DNA from: Chloroflexota bacterium
GTDB lineage: Bacteria > Chloroflexota > Anaerolineae > Promineifilales > Promineifilaceae
Length of the DNA stretch: 64,000 nucleotides
Direction of reading: 5' to 3'
NCBI GenBank assembly: GCA_022616275.1
Contig: JAKEFB010000182.1
Coordinates: 101,592-165,591, forward strand
Part shown: piece after piece, positions 8,251 through 18,041 of the stretch
Numbering within the stretch: the first letter of the stretch is position 1
How the letters are laid out: every line of letters begins with the position of its first letter
Notes under the pieces: generated by a model
The model's input: the letters and a program-made list of their open reading frames with translations, nothing else
The model's database searches: none
What the model was told of the DNA's origin: nothing
Position numbers and translations under genes: made by a program

Positions 8251-9506
8251 CCCGCTTAGAACGCGCCGCCCTTCTAATTCTCCTCGCTTTGCTGGCCCTC
8301 CTCCTCTTTCATTCGCCAGGGACTGTGGACGTAGCCGATTTTATGCTCTGGATGCAAAACGTGGAAACGTATAACCTCCGTTTAGGCTACGCCCTCATCA
8401 ACGAAGATTACCCCCCGTTGACCTCGGCCATCTTGCTCGGCGTCGCCCAGGCCTCCCGGCTTTTCCAGATAGACCCATTTATCGGCTTCAAGCTATCTCT
8501 CCTGCTATTTCTCTCCCTCACCGGCCTGGCGTTTTATCTCTGGACCAGGAACTTCCTTATCACGGCCGCGCTCGTCGCCGCGCTGATTCTGAACAGCATG
8601 GGGCTGGCTTACGTAGACGTTTACTTCATGCCCACCTTCATCCTGGCCTTGTGGGCCTTGCAGAAAAAAAATCTATTGTTAGCCACCCTCTTGTTCTCGG
8701 CCACTTGCCTGGTCAAATGGCAGCCGATCATCATCGCTCCATTCGTCCTTCTCTACACCCTGGAAATTAAGCAGTTGAGCCAGTGGCGCCAGATCAACTT
8801 CCGGCGTCTGTTGCAACAGGGAGTCTTGCCTCTGGCCGTACTGGTCGGCCTATTATTAGCCTTCTTTGGCGCGCAGCCGGTCAAGGCCTTCCAGGCGGCC
8901 ACTCATGATCCCTTCCTGAGTGGCAATGCCTTAAACTTTCACTGGCTTGTTACCTACGTCTATCGCGCCTATTATCCTCACGTCTTCGGTGGGCTCGTTT
9001 ACGACCAGGTGACTTTTATTGCCTCGCTGGAACCACACCCGGTCATCCAGGGGGCGCGGCTCATTTTCTACCCCATTTACCTGCTGGTTCTATGGCTGTT
9101 TTGGCGGCGCGAAAAAAGCTTCCCCAACCTCGTCCTTTTCTCCTTGCTGGGCTACCTGGCTTACTTCCTGTTTAACACCGGCGTACACGAAAACCACCTT
9201 ATCCTGGTCTGCGTGCCAGCCGCCGTTCTGCTCTGGCTGGACAGGCAACATTTAGGGACCTTTCTCATCTGGTCGCTGGCCGCCAACGCCAACCTGTTCG
9301 TCTTCTACGGCGTAGACGGGCAAGGGCTCCCTTTCAATCGGGTCGTCGGCGGTATAGATTTGACTGTGCCCCTGGCCATCTTTAACGTCCTGGCCTTCGC
9401 CGCTTTGCTGGTCACGGCCGCCAAAGTGACTTCGCCCGCCAGGGACGCAGCCCCGGTGCCCAATCTCAGTGAGGCTGAACCCGACCGGATCCCCCAGCCG
9501 CTATAG
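8247..9506 (+). CDS. GT87/mannosyltransferase-like integral membrane protein
   Basis: A membrane protein of 419 residues with about ten helices. It starts with a signal-anchor-like helix, then a loop with VDVADFMLWMQN and INEDYPPLTSAILLG, then KWQPIIIAPFVLLYTLEIK. The YPPL and KWQP motifs are what I know from GT-C proteins of the GT87/DUF2029 group, which use polyprenyl-phosphate sugars. The acidic residues of the first loop (D-V-A-D) may be catalytic. It overlaps the aminotransferase by four bases, so it is co-translated with it. It is less GC-rich than its neighbours. It converges with the YfhO-type gene across a 25-base gap with no obvious terminator. Confidence 0.75.
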   Translation: MTRLERAALLILLALLALLLFHSPGTVDVADFMLWMQNVETYNLRLGYALINEDYPPLTSAILLGVAQASRLFQIDPFIGFKLSLLLFLSLTGLAFYLWTRNFLITAALVAALILNSMGLAYVDVYFMPTFILALWALQKKNLLLATLLFSATCLVKWQPIIIAPFVLLYTLEIKQLSQWRQINFRRLLQQGVLPLAVLVGLLLAFFGAQPVKAFQAATHDPFLSGNALNFHWLVTYVYRAYYPHVFGGLVYDQVTFIASLEPHPVIQGARLIFYPIYLLVLWLFWRREKSFPNLVLFSLLGYLAYFLFNTGVHENHLILVCVPAAVLLWLDRQHLGTFLIWSLAANANLFVFYGVDGQGLPFNRVVGGIDLTVPLAIFNVLAFAALLVTAAKVTSPARDAAPVPNLSEAEPDRIPQPL

Positions 9507-9531
9507 CGTTGGCACGCAGTAGAATGTTATA

Positions 9532-11859
9532 TTAGTCTGGCGATTGCATCGGGCGCGCCGCCGAAGCCCTGCTCCGTAACCACAAGAAAGCCGCCACGCC
9601 AACCACCCCCAGGGATAGCAACGAAATGACCCCACCGGCCAGGTAAACCGTCGGCCGGAACACCCATTCCACCACGTGCTCCCCGGCCGGCACGCACACC
9701 GCCCGGATCGTCGTGTAGGCCGTCAGCGCCTCGGCCGGCCGGCCGGCCACCGCCACCTCCCAGCCGGGGTAAGCCGTTTCGGCCAGCACCAGCAGGGCCG
9801 TCGTTTCGCTATTGGTCTGGATGCGCCAGAAACCCGGCCGCCTCTCCTCAATAGTGGCCGTTCCCGGCGCGGCCGGCGGCGGGCCAGGCTCGCAAGACGG
9901 CCGTTCGGCCAGAATGACCGTCGTCGCCGGGTCGAAATCCGGCTGGTGAATGCGGGCAATAGCCGCCTGGTTATCCTCGATCACTTCTAGCCCGTAAACC
10001 AGGCGAGCCACTGGCAGGGCGCCCGGCCGGCGGTAGACCCAGACCGCTCCCCGTTGCTCTACCAGCTCCAATGCCCCCTCTCCTTCTGTAAATTGGTCCA
10101 ACGGCGTCGAGGCAATTACGTAGGCCGCCCCCAGCACGTCGTAAGCCGTCGAGCGCGGGTCCGGCACCGACGAAGTCAGGGCAATGTGATCGGCCGGCTC
10201 CAACGACTCGTAACCAAACATACTGGCCAGCCCTACCTGCATGCCCCCATTCTGGACAAAGACCGGTAACCCCCAGGGCAGCACCCGCGCCTCCGTCTCG
10301 CCAATCACCGCCTTCGCATCCACCCAGATGGCGTCTGGGCTGACCGGCTCCAGGCGGACAAACTTCAGGGCAAAAATCCACATGTCGGCCGTCGCCAGCA
10401 GTACCAGGGCTACCGCCAGCCACCGCCGCCGACTGGTTGCTGCGGGCCGGCTGGTCAGGTAACTCCACAGCAGCCCGCCCCCCAGCAACAGGCCGGCCAG
10501 GGCCAGGGCATAGCCGCCAACCTGCTGCCACAGCCGGCCGCTCGTCTCGGTCGGGTGTACGGCCATAAAGACCGCCCCGGTCGCCGCCAGGGCCGCCAGG
10601 CCGCAGACGGCGGCCACGGCCAGCGTCCAGCGCCACAGCGGGGCCAGGGCCGCTTTCCGCTCTTCCAGGGGTATTTGCTGCCAATGGCTCAAGGCGTGCC
10701 CCAACAGGGCTGTGGCGCTAAAAAGGTAGAGAAAAGCCGCCCGGCCGGGGGCGCGCACCACCCGGAATGGCGGCAATAAATCAAAAAAGACCCGGTACAG
10801 CCCGCCGTACCGCCCCAGCGCCAGCCACAACCCCAGGACCATTAACCCCACATAAAACCAGCTCAACCGTGTCGGCCGGGCCAGGGCCAACACCAGCCCT
10901 AACAGCGACAGCACGCCGACGTAATAGGTCAGCTCCTCAAAGGTCGGCACGCTCCAGTAGCCCACCCGCGTCGGCTCGCCAAAAAACTCCGGCACGACCA
11001 GGGTAATCAGGTGCGCCGGGGGCAGCGAATAGTTGCTGGCAAATTCAAAGTCGGCCGTCGCCACCCGCTGGGTGGCCAGGCTGAACTGGACAAAGGGAGC
11101 CAGTTGCACCGCCGCCAGGCCCAGCCCCACCCCGGCCATTAGCGCCGCCTGCCGCAGCGCCAGCCAGCGCGGCCGTCCCTCCGCCAGGAAGAGGTAAACG
11201 GCAAAAGCCGCCCACAGCAGGCCCACGTAGAGAAAAGAGGGCAGGTGCCCGGCCAGCACGGCCAGGCCAAAGGGCAGCCCGGCCAGCCCCGCCGCCCACC
11301 ACGTTCCCCGCCGCACGCTCCAGCCCAGGGCCAGCAGCAGCCAGGGCGTCCAGGCGTCAATAGCGTAGACCGTGCTGTGCCCGGCCCACAGCCGCCCGGC
11401 CAGCAGACCGCTGAAGGCAAAGGCAATCCCGGCCAGCGTTGCCGGCAACCACCGGCCGCCCAGGAAACGAACCAGGGCCGCCATGCCCACCCCGGCCAGC
11501 CAGATGTGCAGCAGCATATACCAACTGATGCCCACGTTGACCGGCAACAGTAATGTCAGCCAGGCCGGCGGGTAAAAACCGCCGGCCTGGGGATCGGCCA
11601 GCAAGGGGAAGCCGTTAAACAGGTAAGGGTTCCAGACCGGCAACCGGCCGCCGGCCAGCGCCTGGCGCACCGCCTGGTGCAGGACGTAGTAATAGCCGCG
11701 CATGTCGTACCCCCCCAGGGCCTGTCCGGCCGGCGGCCAGAGCGTCCGGCCCATGAAAACCGCTGCCAGCAACAAAAACAACCCGGCCGTAGCCAACCCC
11801 CTAAGAGGACTGAGGCTGGTTGGCCTGGCCAACCGCAAGGACTGAGGACTGAGTTTCAC
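9532..11859 (-). CDS. YfhO-family membrane protein
   Basis: A 775-residue polytopic protein. The N-terminal loop GGYDMRGYYYVLHQ and PVWNPYLFNGFPLLADPQAGGFYPPAW is the hallmark of bacterial YfhO proteins, GT-C-like enzymes implicated in glycosylating lipoteichoic acid or other surface polymers. About thirteen helices are followed by a soluble C-terminal part ending LAETAYPGWEVAV...TAYTTIRAVCVPAGEHVVEWVFRP and a last helix, also family-typical. The annotated start is GTG at 11859. The first 20 codons are encoded by a CTCAGTCCT word repeat and may not be real protein. It lies downstream of the 14105-11886 gene with a 26-base gap of CTCTAG words. Confidence 0.85.
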   Translation of the reverse strand: MKLSPQSLRLARPTSLSPLRGLATAGLFLLLAAVFMGRTLWPPAGQALGGYDMRGYYYVLHQAVRQALAGGRLPVWNPYLFNGFPLLADPQAGGFYPPAWLTLLLPVNVGISWYMLLHIWLAGVGMAALVRFLGGRWLPATLAGIAFAFSGLLAGRLWAGHSTVYAIDAWTPWLLLALGWSVRRGTWWAAGLAGLPFGLAVLAGHLPSFLYVGLLWAAFAVYLFLAEGRPRWLALRQAALMAGVGLGLAAVQLAPFVQFSLATQRVATADFEFASNYSLPPAHLITLVVPEFFGEPTRVGYWSVPTFEELTYYVGVLSLLGLVLALARPTRLSWFYVGLMVLGLWLALGRYGGLYRVFFDLLPPFRVVRAPGRAAFLYLFSATALLGHALSHWQQIPLEERKAALAPLWRWTLAVAAVCGLAALAATGAVFMAVHPTETSGRLWQQVGGYALALAGLLLGGGLLWSYLTSRPAATSRRRWLAVALVLLATADMWIFALKFVRLEPVSPDAIWVDAKAVIGETEARVLPWGLPVFVQNGGMQVGLASMFGYESLEPADHIALTSSVPDPRSTAYDVLGAAYVIASTPLDQFTEGEGALELVEQRGAVWVYRRPGALPVARLVYGLEVIEDNQAAIARIHQPDFDPATTVILAERPSCEPGPPPAAPGTATIEERRPGFWRIQTNSETTALLVLAETAYPGWEVAVAGRPAEALTAYTTIRAVCVPAGEHVVEWVFRPTVYLAGGVISLLSLGVVGVAAFLWLRSRASAARPMQSPD

Positions 11860-11885
11860 CCTAACTCTAGCTCTCGCTCTAGCTC

Positions 11886-14105
11886 CTACCTGAGATCAAC
11901 GTTGCCCAGCACGACCACGTCGCCCAGCCGCTCCTGGGTTGGCAGATAGTAGAAACCCGTCTGCAAGGTGTACTTGCCCGGGGGCAGGCCATCTGGCAGG
12001 AGCAAAGTGTAGGTATCCGCGACAATTTCCTCCGGCCGCCAGTCGCTGGTGAGATACCCCTCCGGTGGCCGATCCAGTTGGGTCACCAACTCACCATCCT
12101 GGTCCAACAGGTGAACAAAAACAGTGTAGCTGCGCATTACCTGGACCTCGGCCTGCCAGTAGAGAGTTACCAACAGGCGATCCTCTGCTTGCAGCGCGGA
12201 CCAGCCTCGCAAGGCGATAGCTCCCTCCCAGGTAACGTCAGTCGCCTGTTCGGCCAGAACACGCGGTGTAACGGCCGGCACTCGGAAGGCCACGAAATCA
12301 TCGGCCGGACTCTCGGCCGTACCGGCCGGGAAGAAAGCCGCCAACCGGGGCAAGGTGTTCGTGGCCGGCGGCCGGACCAGGTAGGCTACCGGCCGCCCCG
12401 GCTGCCCGGCCGGGATCAGCCCTTCCGGGCTGTAATAGCTGCGCAGGCGCGACCATTGCCCTTCCAGGGCAAAAAAGATAGTTACCATTTCTTCTTGGGT
12501 GGGCGTCAGATAAATGGTCGTTTCCCCGGGCAGAGCCAGCGCGTACTTGCCCAGTTGCCACTCCGGCAGGTCAAAAGCGGCCGGCAGGTCCGGGTGGGCG
12601 GCGTAGCGGCCAAAATAATCGCGGACTGTTAAAAAGGCGCTGAGGCCGAAAACGGCCAGCAGCAGCCAGGCCAGCCCGGCTCGGCTCAAAACACCTGCAC
12701 CCTGCCGGGTCACTTCCTCACCTCCCGGCTGGCCCTCACCTCCCAGGCGGCGGGCCAGTCCCTGCCACAGCCAGTGCGCCCCCATGCCAACCAGGATAGC
12801 CACCGGCGGCCCGGCCCCAACCATCCGGCCGAAGTGGGGAGCGTCGCCGCTCAGAATGCTGGGCAGGAGCATTACCACCAGCCACAGCAATAGAAAAAAA
12901 TCGCGCAACTGCAAACGCCGCTGCCGCTGCCACCAGCGAGCGACCATCGAAAGCAGCCCCAGGCTAAAAAAGAAGGCCTGGATCGGGTCCATAAATGGCC
13001 GGCCGGGCAGGTTGTGCCGCAGGTGTGTTTCCCCCAGCCAGAACAGCCCCTGGAACACGCGGCCGATGTTATAAAACCAGGTCAACAACGGCCGGCCCGG
13101 ATAAGTTCCCAGGCCCCGGTTGGCTACGTAACGGGAACGGAAAATAAAGAAGTAAGGATAGCGGGCGAAAAAGAGTAGCAGGGGCAGGGCGATGACCAGC
13201 GACGTTAGTGCCATCGCCAGCATTTGCCGCCAGTAATACCGCAGCGCCTGGCGGTCGCGCCAGAACCAGATAAAGATAAAGCTGGCAAAGAGCAGCGGCA
13301 GCAACCGGGCGGCGGCGTAAGTGTAGATGCTGAGTCCCAGCCAGAAGCCGGCCAGGATAAACCATCGCAGGCCGGCCGGGCCGGTCGGAAACGGGGCCAG
13401 CCTGAACTGCTGTTGTTCGGCTGCCTCCGTTCGCCGGGCGGCCGCCCGGTTGATACCCTGCCAGAAACAATAAACGGCCAGCGTCTCCACCGGCACGAAA
13501 AGCATGGCCCGGATGCCGAAACGGCTGAAAGTAATTGCCGGGTAAAGCACCGCCAGCGCCAGCGCCGCCAGGAGAGGGACTAGGTGCGGGCCGGGTAAAA
13601 ACAGGAACCGGGGCTCACCGTCCGGCGCCGCTTCATCGTCGGTTGTTGCCTCGTTCCGTATGTTTAACAGCGCTTTGGCCGCCAGGTAAGTGGTCAGCAC
13701 AGCCAGCACACCGGAGAGGGCCGGCACCAGCCGGACGGCAAACGGTGTCAGGCCAAAGAGGGTGATGGACAGGGCCATCAAGTACATGTGCAGCGGCTCG
13801 CGGCCGTAATTGCCCTCAAAGAAAATAGGGAATTGGGTCTGTTGCACCGGCCGGTTTTCGTGGGCCACATCGGCGTACAACTCCCACCCTTCGTAAAAGA
13901 GCGGAAACGCCTCCCCCTGCGTCAGCGACAGGGCATCCATCGCGTCGTAGGCCTCGTCGTGGTACAGGCCGGGCGGGAGCGTGTCCAGCCGCCAAAGACG
14001 CAGCCCGGCCGCCAGCAGAACAATGGCCAGCAGGACCAGGTGGCGCGGCCGCAGCACAAACCGCCGCCGCCTGGGAGCCAGGATCGGTTCGGATTCACTG
14101 CTCAC
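11886..14105 (-). CDS. ArnT/PMT-like GT-C glycosyltransferase with C-terminal beta-rich domain
   Basis: A 739-residue membrane enzyme. After one helix comes the GT-C acidic pair D50-E51 (LPPGLYHDEAYDA), then NYGREPLHMYLMAL and about eleven helices. It ends with the shared C-terminal domain (IALRGWSALQ, LLVTLYWQ, YTVFVHLLDQDGELV, LPDGLPPGKYTLQTGFY). It should transfer a sugar from a polyprenyl-phosphate donor on the outer face. The start codon is GTG and overlaps the upstream gene stop (GTGA, four bases), so the two are translationally coupled. It is a paralogue of 18042-19955, which sits in the equivalent downstream position of a second pair. Confidence 0.85.
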   Translation of the reverse strand: MSSESEPILAPRRRRFVLRPRHLVLLAIVLLAAGLRLWRLDTLPPGLYHDEAYDAMDALSLTQGEAFPLFYEGWELYADVAHENRPVQQTQFPIFFEGNYGREPLHMYLMALSITLFGLTPFAVRLVPALSGVLAVLTTYLAAKALLNIRNEATTDDEAAPDGEPRFLFLPGPHLVPLLAALALAVLYPAITFSRFGIRAMLFVPVETLAVYCFWQGINRAAARRTEAAEQQQFRLAPFPTGPAGLRWFILAGFWLGLSIYTYAAARLLPLLFASFIFIWFWRDRQALRYYWRQMLAMALTSLVIALPLLLFFARYPYFFIFRSRYVANRGLGTYPGRPLLTWFYNIGRVFQGLFWLGETHLRHNLPGRPFMDPIQAFFFSLGLLSMVARWWQRQRRLQLRDFFLLLWLVVMLLPSILSGDAPHFGRMVGAGPPVAILVGMGAHWLWQGLARRLGGEGQPGGEEVTRQGAGVLSRAGLAWLLLAVFGLSAFLTVRDYFGRYAAHPDLPAAFDLPEWQLGKYALALPGETTIYLTPTQEEMVTIFFALEGQWSRLRSYYSPEGLIPAGQPGRPVAYLVRPPATNTLPRLAAFFPAGTAESPADDFVAFRVPAVTPRVLAEQATDVTWEGAIALRGWSALQAEDRLLVTLYWQAEVQVMRSYTVFVHLLDQDGELVTQLDRPPEGYLTSDWRPEEIVADTYTLLLPDGLPPGKYTLQTGFYYLPTQERLGDVVVLGNVDLR

Positions 14106-16420
14106 GGAATTGAAACAGTTCCTACTAGGAGACGATCACCGGCCGGGGCGCGCCACCGTTCCAGGGTCTCAGGGTGGTAGAACCCTGCCCACAGCTCATA
14201 GGTCGCGGCGGGAACACCGGCCGGCAAGGAAAGCAGGTGCATCTGAACCAGTGTATCACCTTCCCGCCATCCCTCCCACAACGCGCCCAGGCCGTCCCAT
14301 TGGCTGATCAGTTCGCCGCCGCTGTTCTGCAGATGGACGAACATCTTCACCGGCCGGGGAGAGGCTAACTGTTGGGCTACGGTAAACAAGACCAGGGAAC
14401 CGTCCGTAGCCGGCCCAGGCAGGTAAAAGCCGTTCAGGGCCAGGCGGCCGTCCCCCTGGCTGAACGCCGCCGGCGTATCCAGCTCCCAACCGGCCAGCGC
14501 GCCCGGCAACCGGGCGGCCGCGTCCGGCCTCAGGTGGTAAAGGGTTACACTTTCCCCTGTCACCGTGGTAGCCGACAATTCATTTACCACGTCGCCCAGG
14601 GCCGGCGGCAGCGCCACACCTTGAGGAAACGCCAGCCAGCTTTCCGTCTCGCCAGGTAGCAGGAGCGCCTGTTCAGGGTTAAACCAGCGAGGAACAATCT
14701 GATTGCTACCCAACAGGGCGTAGTCGGCCGGGGCAATTTCATCGAGTTGACCGCCCGCTAAAGCCAGGGCTACCGGCTCGCCGCGTGGGGCCACTTCGTA
14801 AATAAAAATGCTGTAGCCCACCTTGGCCATCAGCTCCCGTTCACGGAACCAGGCAAAGAGGTCGTGATCGTCAAAGTGGACGCCCTGGAGCGTTGTCGCG
14901 CTGATAGCGTACACCCCCGGCGCCGGGTCATGGGGGTAAAACGGCCGGGCCGCCGGATTCATCAGCCGGGGCGGGCTGCTGGCCAGGCCGGTATAACTGA
15001 TACCATAATATTCCGGCCGGGCTTCGCCAAAGTAACTCAACCAGACGTGTTCCACGTTGTTCTGCCTCATCCATTGCTTCAGCCGGCCCAGGTCCTGGCC
15101 CCAATCCAGGTTGCTATCCACCAACGCCCGCCAGCCGTTGTCCGGGCCGCCGGCCAGGACGTTAAAAAAGGCCAGGAAATGGGGAGCAATCGCCACCGTC
15201 GCCAGCGCCAGCCAGCCGGCTAATAGCCAGGCCGCGGGGGTGTTGCTAGGCCGCCGGCCCAGCAACACCCCCGCGATAAACACCGCCAGAAACGGCAAGA
15301 CAGGCAGCAAGTGGCGGTAGCCCAGATTAATGTCGCTGGTCAGGGCTATAGCAAAATACCCCCCGGCCGGAATAAGCAGCGCCGCCACGTCGCCAGTTTG
15401 CAAGTTGGCGAGTCTGCGAGTTTGCAAGTAACCCGCCCACCCCAACAAGATTAATGTTGGCAGCGGCGTCTTTAACAAGAAGGCCACCGGGAAGTAATAC
15501 CACCAGCCCTCGTCAGAGTAATCGCCTAGCAGAAAGGCCGGGGTGCTCTTCTGCATCCGGCCGCCCAGGTCCAGTAGTTGCTCCAGGTGGTGGGCCAGCG
15601 GCAGCGTCCGGCCGGCCAACTGGTTGAAGGTCGGCAGGCTGTCCGGCAGCGTGCCGACGTCGAAACCGTAGGCCGCCCACAGCGCCAGAAAAGCAGCCAG
15701 GGGATAAATGACGGCAAGGGGCAGCATAAAGCGCCGATAGAGCCGCCAGTCCGTCAGGAAAGCCACCCCAATCACCAGGCCAAACAACGGCGCAAACAGG
15801 CCGGCCGTAAACTTACTGTTTTGTAGCAGGCCAAAGGCGGCTCCGGCCACCGCCGCCCGGCCCCAGGACGGCTGCTTCAAGGCCCGCCAGAGGGTGTAGC
15901 CGGCCAGGGCCGCTCCGGCCGCCAGTCCCAGGTCGGTCGTCGCCAGGTGGGTGTGGGCCAAAATGTTGGGGTCCAGGGCGACCAGGCTCAACGCCAGCAG
16001 CCCGGCCGGCCGGCGGCCGGTCAGCTCCCAGGCCCACCGGCCGGCCAGGGCTGCCAGCAGCAACCCCAGAAAAACCGTCGGCAGCCGGGCCAGGAACATC
16101 ACCTGGGCCACGTCGTTGCCAATTTCCCAAAGGAACAATTCTGACGGCCGGTGGAAGTTGGTTTCCTGCCAGGAGGGATCCTGGGTTGGCAGGCGCACCG
16201 CCGGGTCGCCGGCCAGGAAAGCGGCGTTCAAGGCGTTCAATCCCAGGGGATGGCCCACCCGCATATGCCGGTTCTGGCCACGCAGGTAACCCACCCCCCG
16301 GGTGATAAAGCCCTGCTCGTCGAAAGTCGGCGTGTCCCGGATCAGGCTATGCACAGCCAGACCAAACATGAGCAACAAAACGGCCGTTGCCCACCAGAAC
16401 TGCCGATTGACCTGGAACAC
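14102..16420 (-). CDS. PMT/ArnT-like GT-C glycosyltransferase with C-terminal beta-rich domain
   Basis: A 772-residue protein with a GTG start. The acidic pair D34-E35 lies in RDTPTFDEQGFITRGVGYL, followed by HPLGLNALNAAFLA. ARLPTVFLGLLLAALAGRWAWELTGR, LDPNILAHTHLATTDLG and VDSNLDWGQDLGRLKQWM are typical of bacterial PMT-family (GT39-like) proteins. It is closely parallel to 19945-21633 over the membrane part and up to GYSIFIY. It then continues for about 260 residues into the shared beta-rich domain that its paralogue lacks. Donor and acceptor are unknown. Confidence 0.85.
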   Translation of the reverse strand: MFQVNRQFWWATAVLLLMFGLAVHSLIRDTPTFDEQGFITRGVGYLRGQNRHMRVGHPLGLNALNAAFLAGDPAVRLPTQDPSWQETNFHRPSELFLWEIGNDVAQVMFLARLPTVFLGLLLAALAGRWAWELTGRRPAGLLALSLVALDPNILAHTHLATTDLGLAAGAALAGYTLWRALKQPSWGRAAVAGAAFGLLQNSKFTAGLFAPLFGLVIGVAFLTDWRLYRRFMLPLAVIYPLAAFLALWAAYGFDVGTLPDSLPTFNQLAGRTLPLAHHLEQLLDLGGRMQKSTPAFLLGDYSDEGWWYYFPVAFLLKTPLPTLILLGWAGYLQTRRLANLQTGDVAALLIPAGGYFAIALTSDINLGYRHLLPVLPFLAVFIAGVLLGRRPSNTPAAWLLAGWLALATVAIAPHFLAFFNVLAGGPDNGWRALVDSNLDWGQDLGRLKQWMRQNNVEHVWLSYFGEARPEYYGISYTGLASSPPRLMNPAARPFYPHDPAPGVYAISATTLQGVHFDDHDLFAWFRERELMAKVGYSIFIYEVAPRGEPVALALAGGQLDEIAPADYALLGSNQIVPRWFNPEQALLLPGETESWLAFPQGVALPPALGDVVNELSATTVTGESVTLYHLRPDAAARLPGALAGWELDTPAAFSQGDGRLALNGFYLPGPATDGSLVLFTVAQQLASPRPVKMFVHLQNSGGELISQWDGLGALWEGWREGDTLVQMHLLSLPAGVPAATYELWAGFYHPETLERWRAPAGDRLLVGTVSIP

Positions 16421-16429
16421 AAATGGTCA

Positions 16430-16467
16430 AAGAACCCCGGCCGGCCTCTCAAAGTAGCCGGCCGGGG
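16430..16467 (-). terminator. Rho-independent terminator after the DUF11 gene
   Basis: A perfect 11-bp GC-rich stem, CCCCGGCCGGC (16435-16445) with GCCGGCCGGGG (16457-16467), is followed on the minus strand by TTCTTTGACCATTT. It separates the DUF11 gene from the next glycosyltransferase gene. Confidence 0.65.
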
Positions 16468-16473
16468 GGCCCG

Positions 16474-17976
16474 TCAGTTGTCTAACGGCATCACCTGGTA
16501 ATATTCATACCGCCAGGTCGAGTTGCTGTACTCATCCGTAGAACCGAAGACGCCGAAGTACCGGTCGTTGACCCAGGTAGTATCACTGGTGAAAGCATAT
16601 TGGTCGCCATTGACGGAAAAGTTAATTCCCGTGGCGCGGACTTCAATGCGCCAGTCATTCCAGGTTGTAGAATTGACACTCGGGATTGGATCGATCGTGA
16701 ACCAGGCACTGTAGTCATCCGCCAGGCGTTTCATTGGGCTACCACCGCACTGGGGGCACCAGACCAGAAAATCAACGCGCTCGAAAGCCAGCTTCAACGG
16801 CCCATACCAGATAGTGTTTGCGTTGTAGAAATGATTGAAACACAAGTCGTGATAGTAAACACCACCGATAGTGCTGTAATCAGGGCAAATCGCGCCGGGC
16901 CAATCACCGCCAAAGACAGCGCCATGCGATACCAGATTCCCCAGGTTAGCGGGTTCGCTGCGGTATTCGATAACATAGGGCAGATCGGGCGCCTGCACCA
17001 TTGGACTGGCAATACCCCAATCCCAGGGGTCTTCAACCTGGAAAATTAACCGGCCGTTCTCGTACCAGAATCTGACTTCCTCGATGTAGGTGGTCCGGCG
17101 AATGGCCCAGCCGCTGGTGGGATCGTTGAATTCGTCGCGGTAACCACCTATCACCGACTGCACATTGGACCAGGGGCTGATTAAACTACCGACGATGGCC
17201 CGAACCCGGTAGTAAAAGACATTCCTCAAGCCTGGCGTCTGCGAAATCAGTTGCGAAGTTGCCGTGCCGGCGTTGTAGGTGTTTAGTATCGTGGTGAAGC
17301 TGGGATCGAAAGATTCCTGGAGTTCAAAATTGATCGTGCCCGTATTGTTTGGATTCCAGGAAACCGTCCATTGGTTGTTGCTGTTGGGGCGGCCAATGGG
17401 GTTTAGGATTGGCGCGCTCAAATCCTTGAAAATCGTAGGCAGATAGAGCGTCGTACTGCCAGTACTACTGATGACCTCGGTGGTGGCTGTGCGCGTGATC
17501 AGGCTATTCAGCCCCGTAATGTAGACGGTGTTCTGAATCTCTGCGCCAACCGGCAAGTCACCAGACAATACGGCGTTAAAAGTGATAATGACCTGGGCGT
17601 TGTTGTTCACTGCGCCGGTCCAGGTAATGACGCCGTTACTCTCGCCGTACAAACCACCGCCAGCCACCGCCAGACTACCAGACTGGTACGTAAGCGAGAT
17701 CGGCAAAGTATCTGTGACTGTCACATTCGTCGCCGGAACACTACCACTATTGCTGATGATGACCGTGTAGCCAAGTATCTCGCCGGGCAGAGCCTGGCTT
17801 TGATCAACCACTTTGCTAGAGCCGTCCAGCGTCGCCGGCTGGAACTCCTCCTGGCCAGTTCCCTGTTGAGCTTGCAGGTTTTGCGTGACGGCGAAAACGA
17901 GCGCCATAGCGATCACCAGGCTAAGTAACGCGCTTCGGCGCCGACCCAGCTTTTGAGAGTTCTCCAACATTCCCAT
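16474..17976 (-). CDS. Secreted DUF11-domain surface protein with a C-terminal lectin-like domain
   Basis: A 500-residue exported protein. A signal peptide (basic N-terminus, SALLSLVIAMALVFAVTQNLQAQ) is followed by a DUF11 domain (about 50-165: LGYTVIISNSGSVPATNVTV, TDTLPISLTYQSGSL, NTVYITG). Next is a fibronectin-III-like segment (SWNPNNTGTINFELQ). The last 230 residues (YRDEFNDPTSGWAI, WYENGRLIFQVED, WNDWRIEVRATG) resemble LamG/concanavalin-like jelly rolls. The start is supported by GGAGG (17986-17990) nine bases before the ATG. In the middle of a glycosyltransferase locus it could be the glycosylated surface protein or a glycan-binding one; that is inference. It has its own terminator and so is probably a separate transcript. 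Confidence 0.85.
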   Translation of the reverse strand: MGMLENSQKLGRRRSALLSLVIAMALVFAVTQNLQAQQGTGQEEFQPATLDGSSKVVDQSQALPGEILGYTVIISNSGSVPATNVTVTDTLPISLTYQSGSLAVAGGGLYGESNGVITWTGAVNNNAQVIITFNAVLSGDLPVGAEIQNTVYITGLNSLITRTATTEVISSTGSTTLYLPTIFKDLSAPILNPIGRPNSNNQWTVSWNPNNTGTINFELQESFDPSFTTILNTYNAGTATSQLISQTPGLRNVFYYRVRAIVGSLISPWSNVQSVIGGYRDEFNDPTSGWAIRRTTYIEEVRFWYENGRLIFQVEDPWDWGIASPMVQAPDLPYVIEYRSEPANLGNLVSHGAVFGGDWPGAICPDYSTIGGVYYHDLCFNHFYNANTIWYGPLKLAFERVDFLVWCPQCGGSPMKRLADDYSAWFTIDPIPSVNSTTWNDWRIEVRATGINFSVNGDQYAFTSDTTWVNDRYFGVFGSTDEYSNSTWRYEYYQVMPLDN

Positions 17977-18041
17977 AAGAGTTTTCCTCCATTAAATTTG
18001 GCGGGTTTTCCCCCACAAGACGGCTAATGTTATCGGCACGT